Of a stretch of 64,000 nt of DNA, positions 10,636-20,787 are shown piece by piece. The notes below the pieces were generated by a model, which worked only from the letters and a program-made list of their open reading frames with translations, made no database searches and was not told the DNA's origin. Position numbers and translations under genes: made by a program. Numbering within the stretch: position 1 is the first letter of the stretch; every line of letters starts with the position of its first letter. This DNA is from Gigaspora rosea. Lineage: Eukaryota; Glomeromycota; Glomeromycetes; Diversisporales; Gigasporaceae. The stretch is taken from positions 652,036 through 716,035 of the forward strand of contig QKWP01000028.1 in assembly GCA_003550325.1 (NCBI GenBank), read 5' to 3'.

Positions 10636-11004
10636 ATGCTTAGGCAACGCATGAGATGTGATGCTCCTTCTTTATCTCTAGCCGATTATGATTTTATTAT
10701 TCAATGTCATAATAATATGCCAAGGACTAAAGTTTTGAATGAGCTAAAAGAAAAATATAGCATATCACAAAAACGTATTTATCAGATTTGGAGAGGCGAG
10801 AAAAAAAATAGGGTTGCTTGGGATCAACCAATTTTGGCTCGCGACTTTGTCGAGGAAAGTAGAGAAAATATTATTTCCCCGCAGATCAAAGATCAAGAGG
10901 ATTCGAAAAAAGAAAATTTGGTTAATGAATTAATTCTGTCTTCAAGTGATTTATTACAAGAAGGTAGGGATCTAAATTCATTTTATAAAAAAGAAGCTAT
11001 TTGA
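10636..11004 (+). CDS. 122-aa helix-turn-helix protein
   Basis: Residues about 30-52 (RTKVLNELKEKYSISQKRIY then QIWRG) have the length and pattern of a homeodomain-like or Psq-type helix-turn-helix. The C-terminal half is acidic and Ser/Glu-rich. It is intact and lies between the polymerase and the Gag-protease region. A regulator of the element, or a specificity factor for its ends, would fit; that role is inferred only. Frame integrity stands out beside the broken large genes. Confidence 0.6.
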   Translation: MLRQRMRCDAPSLSLADYDFIIQCHNNMPRTKVLNELKEKYSISQKRIYQIWRGEKKNRVAWDQPILARDFVEESRENIISPQIKDQEDSKKENLVNELILSSSDLLQEGRDLNSFYKKEAI

Positions 11005-11040
11005 GATAAAAAAATATAGCTAAACTTAAATCTATACTAG

Positions 11041-12405
11041 CTAAGTAGATGATCTAGCTCGTTATAGAATAATAAAAACTTTTCACAGACCTTATTGAGA
11101 ACCTCTTTAGAATTGAGAGTATCAAATAACATTTTTTCAAGTTCATCGTAACTTATAAGTTTTTTTTTTCAAAAGTAAAATTAATTTCCGGTTTAAGCAT
11201 TTTTCTCTGGGACTTATGTACTGAAAGGAGTATAGTAATTACTTTATTTTTATGTATTAACTTGAATTCATGCTTAACAATAGGCTCCTATCCAGCTTGA
11301 TCAAGTCAAGGTGTACCCAATAATATCCAGGGTTTATCATTATCCATAACCGGAAAGTCTTCAGAGATTGTACAACTATTTTCTCCCTGACCAACCGTAA
11401 CCGAAATGTTATAAGATATGCCAGAAGACTCTAAGGAATTACTATGCCAGGGTTGGCAAATGACTTTTAACTGACATAAATGACATTGTGATATTGTCAT
11501 TTGTCACTTTGTCATTTAAAAGGTAAATAACAAATGACAAAAATAGGTTATATTTAAAAATGCAAAGATCCTGAAATCATTAAGGTTTTGTATCACTTCG
11601 GGCAGTTTAGGATTAGTTAAATCCTAAAACACCCGAAGTTCTAATATATTATTTTAAATAACAAAAATAACAAATGACATATGTCTTTTGTCACTAATTT
11701 GTCATTTGTTACAAAAATTTTAAATGATATTGTCATTTGCCATCCCTGTACTATGCCATTTAACAGAGAGTTTTTTATTTTTATCTACTTCTGCTCCCAA
11801 TAGTTTTATAAGGCCTTTTGAGATAACTGAGCAGTTTGCTCCACTATCTATCATGGCAGAAGGCACTTGTACAATTTTCCTAATGGCAAGCTAATCTTGC
11901 AATATATAGTAGCGACATCATTGGGAATAATTTTATGAATAAAATTAATTTCTATAGGGTTGGGCCATAAAATTTCTGCCTCTGATTGCGATCCCTCTGG
12001 AGCTGTTTGGGGCGATATATTTGTTTGCTGGGAAGCAATTCGAATTAGATCTGATATTGGTTGCAAGATATGAGAGAATATCATAGTAATTTCATGCCAG
12101 AACTTTTCTTGTTCCTTGTCTGAGAAATTCAAAGTAAAATGATTTAGAACAGGATCTTTCAATGCAATGAATTCGGCATTAATCATATTATAACTATTAA
12201 TAGAAACTTCTTTAGGCTGTGTACGAGTAAATGAATCAACTATTGATTGTAAAATAGCAAAAAATGCGTTTAGGCTAATATTATCTGTAGGAATTTTAAG
12301 TAGCCTAATATCTTTACCGCTCTTTTTAACAGAAGCGGTGTTACTAGATTTTTTGCTAAAAGTTTTGGCCTGGTACTTTTGCACTTCTTTGATCTCTTGG
12401 TATCA
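11041..12405 (-). pseudogene. Retropepsin-like aspartic protease region, split by a hAT MITE
   Basis: This leftward coding region has the two hallmarks of retroviral-type aspartic proteases: the catalytic Asp motif DSGA (codons at 11837-11848, context MIDSGANCSVIS) and, about 75 residues later, the hydrophobic-Gly flap-end motif WILLGTPW (11306-11330). Between them a 301-bp MITE (11448-11748) interrupts the gene; skipping the MITE and one 8-bp target copy restores the frame exactly. Upstream is a 177-codon segment (11851-12384) that looks like a Gag-Pro spacer, and downstream a Lys/Leu-rich tail to 11041. Lesions are a frameshift near 11850, one in an A-run near 11165, stops at 11306 (TGA) and 11288 (TAG), both probably old Trp codons, and another at 12403. 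Confidence 0.82.
11448..11748. mobile_element. hAT-type MITE, 301 bp, inside the protease gene
   Basis: Ends are CAGGGTTGGCAAATGAC on the left and, in reverse complement, CAGGGATGGCAAATGAC on the right. The flanking 8-bp target duplication TACTATGC is exact at 11440-11447 and 11749-11756. CAGGG ends plus an 8-bp duplication are hAT hallmarks. The interior has further GTCATTTG inverted motifs and no coding capacity. Confidence 0.93.
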
Positions 12406-13411
12406 GAATAAGTTTTTTTTTTTTATAGCATTGACTTCGTATTCTTCTGAATCGCTTTCTGAATTACTAGACTCACTAGTCCTAGAGGAATCTGATCCTG
12501 ATTCATTCCATGAACGCGCCAAGGTATTGGTTTCAAGTTCATTTTCACTAGATGTCGTACTATTTTCGCTATCGCTAGAGTCTGAAGATGATTCATCTGA
12601 AATTATATGGGCATTAACATGCTTGGATGATTTCTTTTTTTGGTCTTAGATTTTGATTTTGTCTTGCGATGAGAAGATTTGGGCTTGCTAGAAATCTTTT
12701 TTATAGCTTTATTCATTTTAGTCTGATTGATTTTAAGGTCTTCTAATTGCCTACACATATCTTCCACAGGGTCATTATCTGTAACTTCAACATTCTTTAT
12801 TACCGGTTTTGGGGGTAAATCGGGCTTGGGAACAGGAACAAATTCTGATATCTCTCCAAGAAGCCATTGTAAAAATTTACCCTTATTTGTATCTTGTATA
12901 ATTTGAGAGGTTCCTAGGGGTTGTGGTCTATAGTCAGATTGAGATGGTTGAGAAGAAATAGATTGAGATTCTATAAATGGCATCATAGATTTTATTAAGT
13001 TTTCGACTTCAGTTTTGGTTATACCCAAATTGCTTGAATAATTGTTTTTCTATGAGATTTATCTGATGATGCTAGACCCGAATATAAATAAGCTTCAGAC
13101 AATTGCTCTGTCTTATATCTTTCAATTTCTTCGAGCTCAGTGAGCAATTCTGATACGGGCCTATTAATTCTGATGCGTTGAATTTCTAATTGATTGTCAG
13201 GAGAAATGCCACGAATAAATTGTAAATGAATTTGTTGATCATCAATTCCTGCAAGCCTAGAAGTTTACGTAACTTAGAATAAAATCGACCCACAGATTAC
13301 TGCCTTGGACCGTTGAACCAAAGAGCATTCGCTGTTTTTTCGCAGTGACTGTAGGATAGTTAGTTTTAAGCCAGTATATTGCCTGGCCAAGTCGAATTCC
13401 ATCTGCTACTA

Positions 13412-14054
13412 TCCCTTAGATTGTAACACAGGCAAATTTGCCTGCGTATTTTAAAATTTTTAATAAAATTTTAAATATTGATTTTAGCCATATCTTTTCT
13501 AAGTAAAAAATATTCTTTGAATTTTGTTTTAGTAACTTTGTTATAAATTTTTTTTAAAATCATTAGAAAACTTTAATATAATAAATGTTTAAAGTTCTTG
13601 TATTGGCATTTTTACTATTAAAATTTTTCTTTAGATTTTTTCAAATTTTATATGTTCCCGTCTATAAAAAAAATCTTTACTTCTAATACAAGTCTAATTT
13701 TTACAAGTTAATCATTAAAGTTGCAATAATGAAAGTTGTCATCCTTTATATAAACTACAATATTGTCTTAAGAACTATAGTTCTAAAACTAAAACTAAAT
13801 AAGATCGCAAAAAAATTGTAATAAAATTTTTTAAAAAAATTTTTTCTTAAAATTATCTATTTTCAGCTTATATGTAAATATAATTTATTTTCTTATAATA
13901 TAAAACCTAATTTTGCAAAAAAGTAATCCTTATTTTCAAATATAATTGTACAAAGTTTTATTTAATTATTTTAGCATTTTAAAAAAGTAAATCAGAGCTA
14001 AAAAAGTGCAAAAACGCAGGCAAATTTGCCTGTGTTCTACTACAATCTAAGGGA
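13412..14054. mobile_element. TA-target MITE, 643 bp, inside the Gag gene
   Basis: Terminal inverted repeats are TCCCTTAGATTGTA plus a second block ACACAGGCAAATTTGCCTGCG, itself palindromic around AAATTT. TA dinucleotides at 13410-13411 and 14055-14056 form the target duplication. The interior is extremely AT-rich and non-coding. TIR plus TA points to a Tc1/mariner-superfamily MITE. It separates the two halves of the capsid-like coding sequence. Confidence 0.88.
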
Positions 14055-14884
14055 TAGTTTGTCTGGCATTAGCATTTGGAGCATTGGGTAATCGATCTGT
14101 TGGGTGCCCATCGGCAAAAGACCAGTCTTTATCAAATACTATATGAGCTGGAATAACAATATTTCTAGCCTGGCCCACAGCGCCATGTCTTAAATTCGCT
14201 CCAAGTTGTGTTGCCGTTCGTCCCTGAGTTGCACCCAAATTGGCTTGGCCAGTATTATCTAATAAATTTTTCAATTCCCAATTCTTTCTTCGAAGAGATC
14301 TTTTATACCAATCTTTAGCATCGCCTTTGAGGCATGTTTCAAAAAGACCATGCGCTCGAACTCTATGGGCATGTCCGGCTAATACATTAATTCCTACAGC
14401 TACAAGATATGAGCGAAAAGAATCAATAAATTCTTTTGGATTCTCATCGGGATAGCTATTAAAATTTGGGGGTGGGTATCCTGCCATTCCTATTCGTTGT
14501 ATATTTGGTGGGTTATTCTGTAGTGTAAAAATTTGTTGATTTAAATTATTAATTAATTGTTCTGAATTTCGGGCCCGTGTTTTCCATTTACCACATTTAT
14601 TTTGTATAGTCTTACATATATTTTTCAACTTGTTGTATCGATTTGTTGTAAGATTTAAGAGATGAATAGTAATTGTTCCATCCAACTTACAATTATGTAG
14701 TTGATGATAGGCTCTTCTATTTTTGAATCTTAATGCAAAGCTTTCTAGGAGCAATTCTGATATCTGCCTTTTTTGGGTACAGATTGTGATTCGGCCATTA
14801 AGTTCTTGAGATTTAAATATTTTATGCTGTGTTCTGTGGGCCTCATAGGCCTGGTGGAGAAGATCATAGTCATTTTGAAGCGTG

Positions 14885-14985
14885 GCTAACTGGGTTTGTG
14901 AATCGGTAACTGGGTCTGGTAATCAGCAAACTGGGTCTGAGAAACAGCTAACTGGGTTTGCAAAGTTATTAGCTGGGTCTACAAA
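14885..14985 (-). repeat. 21-bp tandem repeat coding heptads TQLxxxQ
   Basis: Four to five degenerate copies of a 21-bp unit (core AACTGGGTCTG on the plus strand) encode TQLITLQ, TQLAVSQ, TQFADYQ and related heptads on the minus strand. This would extend the Gag coiled coil by exact heptads. Confidence 0.75.
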
Positions 14986-15567
14986 TTTGCTACTCGATTT
15001 TTGGCATGGAATGCTTGTGTATTCGCCTGTGGATATATTTCTTGTACCAACTCTTCAAACTTATCTCCGGCTTCAGAAATTATTCTAAGATAATCTGCAA
15101 TATCATCTAATATCGGGGGCTGTTGTAATTGGGCTTTGAAAATACAGTCTAATATTAGTAATATCTCGCTAAATCCTATTGTTTTGAATTCTAGCTTGAT
15201 TTTCAGGTAGAGATAATGTTTGGGGAGATCGGAGTGATCCTAGTGGTTGCGCCATATCTATATTATTATACAAAGCAAGAATTTTTTCATTAAGCTTGTC
15301 TATTTCATCCTGGAAAATTGCTAACTGCTTTTCTATATAATCAATGTACTTTTCTTGGCTCTCAGAATTTTGGAGTGCCTTTTCTAACTTTTCTTTAAGA
15401 TTAGAAATTTCTAATCGCAATGGATCTAGGTCCTTATCACAAATTAAGATTTCTTTTTCAAGGTAATTAATATAATCCTTTTTTGAGATAAGATCCTGTT
15501 GAAATTTGCTGACTCGATCTTGTATAGCTAATAAGGCACCTTTAAATTGCTCGATTCTTTCTCCCAT

Positions 15568-15587
15568 TTTTTTCTTGTAGAAAAAAG
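15568..15587. promoter_or_regulatory. 20-bp divergent gap between Gag and integrase start codons
   Basis: The Gag ATG (minus strand, 15565-15567) and the integrase ATG (plus strand, 15588-15590) are only 20 bp apart, in a T-rich then A-rich stretch. Promoters must overlap the opposite coding regions, or transcripts overlap at their 5' ends. This tight divergence argues that Gag belongs to the element rather than being a late insertion. Confidence 0.5.
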
Positions 15588-16669
15588 ATGTTATCTATTC
15601 CTATTATTCATATAGATTCTAGAGAAGGTCGAAAACTAAATATATCTACTGCTTTGCGTAAAATCTATTATCATCCTAATGGCTATTAAAGAACTATAAA
15701 AAAAATATATGAAGCCTCTTTAAAGGCTGGATATAATTTTTCTATTGATGAAGTATGTAATTGGCTTGAAAAACAAGCTTTATATCAAATTCATAGATCC
15801 CGGCCAAGATTTATTCCTAGAGCCTCTTTTAATAGTATACAAATTCCTAATGAATACCATCAAGCAGATCTTCTTTATATGCCCATGACCGAGTTAATAA
15901 TATAACTTATAAATATTGCTTATGTATAGTTGATGTGGCTTCACAATTTAAGTGGGTGGTTCCTTTGGCTGATAGATTAGCTTCTTCTGTGGTCAAGGCC
16001 TTTAAAAAAGTTTATAGAAATTCTAAGTGCCCTCTTATTTGGCCTAAATTATTAATGGTCGATCCTGGTTCTGAATTTAAATCAGATTGTAAAGAATTAA
16101 TGGAAAAAAATAATGTTAAAAATAAAGTTGGCACATATCATAAAAGACAAAGTATTGTTGAAAGATTTAATCGTACTTTAGCTGAAAAATTGTTTCGGTT
16201 ACAGGATGCTTCTGATTTATTGTTACCTATATCTAAGAGATCGAGAGCTTGGGTTAAAAATCTTTATATAATTATTGATAACCTTAATAATTCGGTAACT
16301 AGATTAATTGGCATGGCTCCGGCAAAAGCTATAAAAATAAATCAGATTATTTTAGCATCTTCTAAGTTACGCAATGGGCCTATGAGATTTAATGAGTCTA
16401 AATTAGATTATAATACTTTGGTTAGATATTTACTTGAACCGGAAAAGCTGGAAGGTGGTTTTAAGCGAGCAACTGATATGAACTGGTCTCCCCAAGTTTA
16501 TCATATTCGTGAAGCTTTGGTGCAAAAAAATCAGCCAATTTTGTATTGGCTAGAAGATGATGAGAGCAATGTCCCGAAGCGGTCTTTTGTTAGAGAAGAG
16601 CTCCAAGTTGTAAAAGATATAGAATTACTCCTCAGTGGGTGCTTACGAATTAAAAAATTTATAATATAA
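15588..16669 (+). pseudogene. Polinton-type integrase
   Basis: This is the DDE integrase that would insert the element. The first frame starts at ATG 15588 and carries an N-terminal domain with an in-frame TAA near 15687 and the first catalytic Asp (HQADLLYMP, about 15865). A frameshift near 15885 is followed by an open frame from 15935 to 16669. There the second Asp is in MVDPGSEF (about 16060) and the Glu in QSIVERFNRTL (about 16155). The C-terminal part has an Arg/Lys-rich stretch and a beta-rich tail (YWLEDDESNVPKRSFVREEL) where Polinton integrases may carry a chromodomain-like module. Its length (about 360 codons) is normal for the group. It is divergently placed from Gag. Two lesions make this copy inactive. 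Confidence 0.9.
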
Positions 16670-16712
16670 AAGATGCTCGTGGAATGCTTCAAGTTGGTGT
16701 TTCTCTGGTCTT

Positions 16713-17093
16713 TTATAAATTAATAAATTCTTCTGTTTCTTTATTGATCTGGGCTTCATCAACGAAGTGGTCTTGGGCTAATTTGTAATATAGTTTATAT
16801 AATTCTATAATCGAATCAAGAATCTTTGGATCTCGCCTATACTATGATTTGTAGTTATTCATAATTTCATTATATTTGTTTTTATTGGGAAATATTGTCA
16901 TAGCCAAATTTTGTATATATTCTTCTGGGTCTTCTGCCTGGTGTAATTTTTTAATTCTTTCTTTATAATTGTGTATGAACTTGCCGTCTTTTGGTTTTCT
17001 ATAATAGAGGCCTGCTTTGATTACATTAATTAAAGCTTGCTCGACGTCTTTGTATGTGGGCTTGGTTGCAGTGAATAGATTTTGTGTGCTCAT
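16713..17093 (-). pseudogene. 126-codon small protein with one internal TAG
   Basis: The frame opens at ATG 17093 (MSTQNLFTATKPTYKD) and ends at 16713, broken only by TAG at 16842-16844 in context NNYKS-stop-YRRDPKIL. It is rich in Lys and Tyr and probably all-helical. The family is not recognised. It is convergent with the integrase (43 bp between stops) and lies just inside the right TIR. The longer frame up to 17231 that includes TIR sequence is not used because it would overlap the TIR ORF on the other strand. Confidence 0.55.
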
Positions 17094-17107
17094 TGTAAAA
17101 GAAAATT

Positions 17108-17980
17108 TTTTTATAATATCTTTACAAACTTTTTTATTATTTTCCCTATAAGCAAAAATGATCGGAGAATATTCGTGCCCATATTTACACAATAATGGTG
17201 AGGCTTGAGGTAGGCCTTGCATGCGATTCAAAGGGTGCTACTTTTATTGGAAATCTAAGGTACGCGTTTTGTGTAGTGAATGTGGTAAGCACACTAGCTC
17301 GAGTTCGGGGCAGTGTCCATTACATGTTAAGGGCTATTATGTGATCCAATATTATAAAAGATTGCATAATAAAGCCTTAAAAAACTCAGAATATATAGTG
17401 ATTTTTAGTAAGACTTATTGGTAAGACTTTGCTGGTTAAATTTTTTTGGTAAGACTTTTTGGTAAGACTTTGCCGGATTAATATTTTCAGTAAGACTTTT
17501 TGATAAGACTTGGGTATGGGAAACAAAAAGCCTTACCAAAAATAGGGCAAGCCCCATTTTCAGTAAGATTTTTGTCCTTTGCTAGATAGAGTTAAATCGC
17601 TTTGAATTAATTCTAGGATAACATAGAAAATAGTATGCATTTTAGGCTTGAATGGGCTTGCAGAGAAGCACACTCGAACACTTCGGTCCTCGGTGCTCTC
17701 TGCTCGTTTCAAGGGCAAGCAAGGTAGCATAATTGTTTTGTTATCTTGTTTTGGATTAAAAACATAGCCAAAGCATTAACAAAGACTATGTACTCCTTAA
17801 TATTGGAATCCCAAATCTAGGTATAAGGAGAGTAAGTTAACAGGAATTAGCTCTAGCATAATTTAGAGCTTGAATTCATTATATGATTAAATATATCTAG
17901 AAGGGCTTGTAGAGGGGTCAAGAAGGTCAATTTGGATTCTGTCCCAGGTTTTTGTCCTAGAACTCCCATTTTGCCTTACT
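17108..17980. repeat. Right terminal inverted repeat of the Polinton-like element
   Basis: Inverted copy of 4222-5110. It ends ...CCATTTTGCCTTACT, immediately followed by AAAAAGG of the interrupted Tc1 gene. Differences from the left arm are mostly transitions and small indels. The palindromic GGGGC-TTGCCCC seen on the left is disrupted here. Confidence 0.93.
17158..17424 (+). pseudogene. Right-TIR copy of the Cys/His-rich ORF, with internal TGA
   Basis: This matches the 4782-5048 protein along its whole length but has TGA at 17206-17208 and lost cysteines just after it (the RSC..C region is now GRPCMRFKGC). It also reads outward. An ATG after the stop at 17221 could give a 67-aa product that keeps only the second Cys module. 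Confidence 0.75.
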
Positions 17981-18540
17981 AAAAAGGCTTGATTGGGCTT
18001 ATACACATAAAAATTGGACTGTCCGGCACTTCAAGCATATATTGTGGTCAGACAAAACCATGTGTCATCTCTTTCAGAGCTTTTGTGGTCTTGTTTGGCG
18101 TGAGTCTGGAATTTGGATTGCTTAAGTGGAACCGTAGGTCATAGCAAAGGTCGCATGTATTGGGGCTGCTTCTCCTGGTATGGGCTTGGGCCCATTGTTG
18201 TACTTAAATCCTCAGTTACTAGTGATTCTTACTTTAAAATTCTCTGTCAATATGTTCTTCCTGGCTTAAAAAAATTCCTATCAAGTAATGATCATGGTCA
18301 TTCCATCTTTCAGCAAGACAATGCCAGACCTCATACTGCAGACACTGCAAAGGCATTTATTTCAAAAAATCGAATTAGATGGATAGATTGGCCCCCTCAG
18401 AGCCCCGACCTTAACCCAATAGAAAACATGTAGTCCATGGTTAAAAGGTCTCTGCGCCGCAAGCCAAATCTGGGTAATCTGAAAGAGCTGGATAGGACCC
18501 GTGCTATTAGTATATAGGTCACTGAACTAAATGCATAGCC
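17981..18540 (+). pseudogene. Tc1/mariner transposase, C-terminal DD34E half
   Basis: This continues the gene broken at 4221. After KRLDWAYTHKNW comes the first catalytic Asp (ILWSDK). A stop near 18122 and a frameshift lead into GRMYWGCFSWYGLGPIV, then the second Asp (IFQQDNARPH) and the catalytic Glu (SPDLNPIEN), with exactly 34 residues between them. A TAG follows the Glu motif at 18431, then a decayed tail. No right terminal inverted repeat was matched. Confidence 0.9.
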
Positions 18541-18996
18541 ATCTTAATAACTTATTTGGATATAAGATCTTAGATTTGCTTAAAATCAACAAAATTTTAA
18601 AAAAAGTTAGATTTTCTATTTGCGTATTTTTTAACTAAATTTAAAACAGTTAGAGATTGCAAATGCTTATTTTTGGTACTGATAGGGCATGGTTTACTAC
18701 CGTAGATTCCTAAAAATAAGTTATCTTTTTTTAGATTTAAAAAATCAGAAGTAATTTTGAAGTATTATAACTTTTTAAGGAATTTGTACACAATAAGGAG
18801 GTAGCTTATTTTAGAGATATAAATCCTAAAAAGGTTTATTTATTTCAATGTTTACTTTTAAAATTTATTTCACGTACTAATACGCATTACGATGTAAATA
18901 AATACAAACAAATACCTATTTAATTATTATAATAATAATATAAATTAATTTTAAATTTTAAAAGCCATTGTAAGAGATTTAATAATCCAAATTAAT

Positions 18997-19052
18997 GATT
19001 TTGGTACCATTCGAATCGTCTCATCGAGACGAATCGAATGGTACCAAAATCG
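18997..19052. repeat. Best copy of the GTCTC..GAGAC quasi-palindrome
   Basis: A 56-bp near-perfect palindrome: GATTTTGGTACCATTCGA then TCGTCTCATCGAGACGA and the inverted TCGAATGGTACCAAAATCG. The arms differ at one position. The core would form a hairpin in single-stranded DNA or RNA. Confidence 0.9.
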
Positions 19053-19110
19053 TTAAATTTAGATTACTGTAGCACAAGATATTAATAATTTTATAATTTT
19101 TATAAAATCT

Positions 19111-19230
19111 TAAGATCTTGATAACCAGTAATCCGAAATTAATTATTTTGGTACCATTCGATTCGTCTTGATGAGGCGGTTCGAATGGTACCAAAATTAT
19201 CAAAATCGGACTACTAGATCACAAGATATC
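19111..19230. repeat. Second quasi-palindrome copy with longer arms
   Basis: The same core (TCGTCTTGATGAGGCGG) is flanked by TTTTGGTACCATTCGA and TCGAATGGTACCAAAA, and further out by AGTAATCCGAAATTAA and its inverted partner AAATCGGACTACTAG. Extended arms give about 120 bp. Confidence 0.85.
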
Positions 19231-20787
19231 TGCAAAAAATGATTTGTAACATATTATAATCAATCAAAATATTATAAAATTATCATCAGTCACAAGTGTC
19301 TCTTACATTTTTACCAATCATTTTGCACGTGGGAAAATAAAATGGTATAAATGGTCACAGATCACATGTCATGGGAATTTAAAATTGAATTTATCAAATA
19401 CATGTTAACGTTAATGACTCTAACCAGTTTTTGAAATACTAAACCAAATTTGACAAGTATGAAAATCCGATACTACTAGATAACAAAAACAGGATATTAG
19501 ATCCAGGTTGTCTATGAATTATTCACACAATTGTCAAAGTCTGTAATTAATTTTATGTAATAATATAAATAAATCTATTATAAATTTGTGTATAAATTGC
19601 GAATCGACACCTTTTTCCTTTCTTCCTTCCTACTATTATCAAATTTTCATCAATCATGATACCAGATTTGTTTGAACAAAACAAAGTGAGATGACGAAGA
19701 CAAAAATACAAGAAATAAGAAAAAAATAACTATCAGAACTGGTCTTGGTCCACTAAGTAAAAGTCTTATTTTGCTAATAGAGGCTACCTTTGATCTAACC
19801 TTAAATTCAATATCAATTGATTTTAAGGAATAAAATAATCAATTGTGATGTAAATCTTAAATCTGCAATTATTGCGACATATGATGCATCATAATTTCAT
19901 TATAGTTTTGTAATCGATTTATACCATGGATTAATAATTGATGTATGAAAATCGATGCATGAAAATTGAATCAAAAGGATAAAAATCTTATTTACCTTGA
20001 ATTTGTCATCAATTTTTTTTTTAAAAAAAATCGACTTTTGTTCATTATACAAACTTTGTATTTTTGATAATATTAGTAAGCTGAGATATAGATAATGTTA
20101 TTAACATGCGTTAATGAGTCACATCCAGAATATTAAGGTTTGTAATAGTAAACTCATTATAGAAACTATAATAATCCAAAGTGAACTAACTCAACTCTAA
20201 CTGATTGTTTAAATAACAACAACAGCATATCGCCAGAATATTTAAGGTTTGTTTTTATGATAACACAAGATAAAAACATTAATGATTCCAAATGCAAACA
20301 AATTTAATCTTAACCACTTATTATAATTATTAGGATAGTGAGCAGATTTTGTGAAAAAATTTTTACAGTAATTCACTATAGAAGTTACAATAATATCAAT
20401 GAAGCTCAATCCTAACTATGCATTAAGTATCAAGAGGTTTGTAATATATAACTTAAATAGCATTTCCAGAACTTACAATAAATTTATTTAAAGCTAACAA
20501 CTTTTGACTATGTACTGCAGGCAATAAATAGTAAGTACAGTATGTTTTGTATAATACCAGAAACGTAGTTATGCTTGCATAATGGAATGTATAGCTAACC
20601 GCTATCTAGAATTGTGACAGCAAAATCTTGCATTTGATTGGGCTATATTAATTAGCTTAACATACTGTTGTTGTACTTATATGAGCATACTGGATTTATT
20701 ATTCATATTTGAGATAGCTGTAATATCAATAATAAAACGAAATCAGGTAAGAATATAATCTTTTTCATTAAAAATATTTTTTAATTA

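Larger units (their letters stand above)
12406..15567 (-). pseudogene. Ty3-like Gag polyprotein (coiled coil, capsid, linker) in the Polinton-like element
   Basis: The region reads leftward from ATG at 15567. Codons 15567-15169 encode a 132-aa heptad-rich coiled coil (MGERIEQFKGALLAIQDRV onward). Next is a spacer with seven-residue TQL-x-x-x-Q repeats (about 14885-14985). The capsid-like part (14754-13030) starts after GMAGYPPPNF and contains ENPKEFIDSFRSYL, GDAKDWY and, beyond a MITE, IRLGQAIYWLK, the IDDQQIHLQFIRGISPDNQL block and a Glu-rich LLTELEEIERYK helix, an arrangement typical of Ty3/Gypsy capsids. A basic Lys/Ser segment (12620-12720) and a Ser/Asp/Glu-rich linker (12430-12600) lead to the protease. 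No zinc knuckle is visible. At least five frameshifts and one stop are present. No LTR or reverse transcriptase accompanies it. Confidence 0.8.
4222..17980. mobile_element. Polinton/Maverick-like element, 13.76 kb, with Gag-retropepsin module
   Basis: The element has long terminal inverted repeats (about 4222-5110 and 17108-17980), a protein-primed-type family-B DNA polymerase, a retroviral-type integrase, an HTH protein and several small ORFs: the defining Polinton pair of polymerase plus integrase. The left end reads AGTAGTGGCAAAATGGG and the right end, reverse-complemented, AGTAAGGCAAAATGGG. It interrupts a Tc1 transposase gene inside an A-run (AAAAAG beside the right end), so the 6-bp target duplication expected for Polintons is compatible but cannot be fixed to the base. 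I find no double-jelly-roll capsid, penton, packaging ATPase or adenoviral-type cysteine protease. In their place is a leftward Gag-like coding region with a retropepsin. All large genes are broken, so this copy is not autonomous. Removing two later MITE insertions leaves about 12.8 kb. Confidence 0.92.
18541..20787. other. AT-rich intergenic region with two quasi-palindromes and dispersed-repeat copies
   Basis: No gene is recognised. It holds two strong copies of the GTCTC..GAGAC quasi-palindrome (18997-19052, 19111-19230). At about 20090-20500 are degenerate reverse copies of the ATTAGTTTGCATTGAAATTATTATAGTTTC family that fills the right 10 kb of the window. Confidence 0.5.

Noticed and set aside
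11041-15567. Gag-protease as a separate LTR retrotransposon inserted in the Polinton-like element
   Set aside because: No LTRs, RT, RNase H, integrase in the same orientation, or target duplication surround it, and its start is 20 bp from the integrase start. Kept as an alternative, not preferred.
19657-19695. Short ATG-led frame (MIPDLFEQNK) after a pyrimidine-rich tract, resembling a host gene 5' end
   Set aside because: It is only 12 codons before a stop, with no plausible downstream exon seen.
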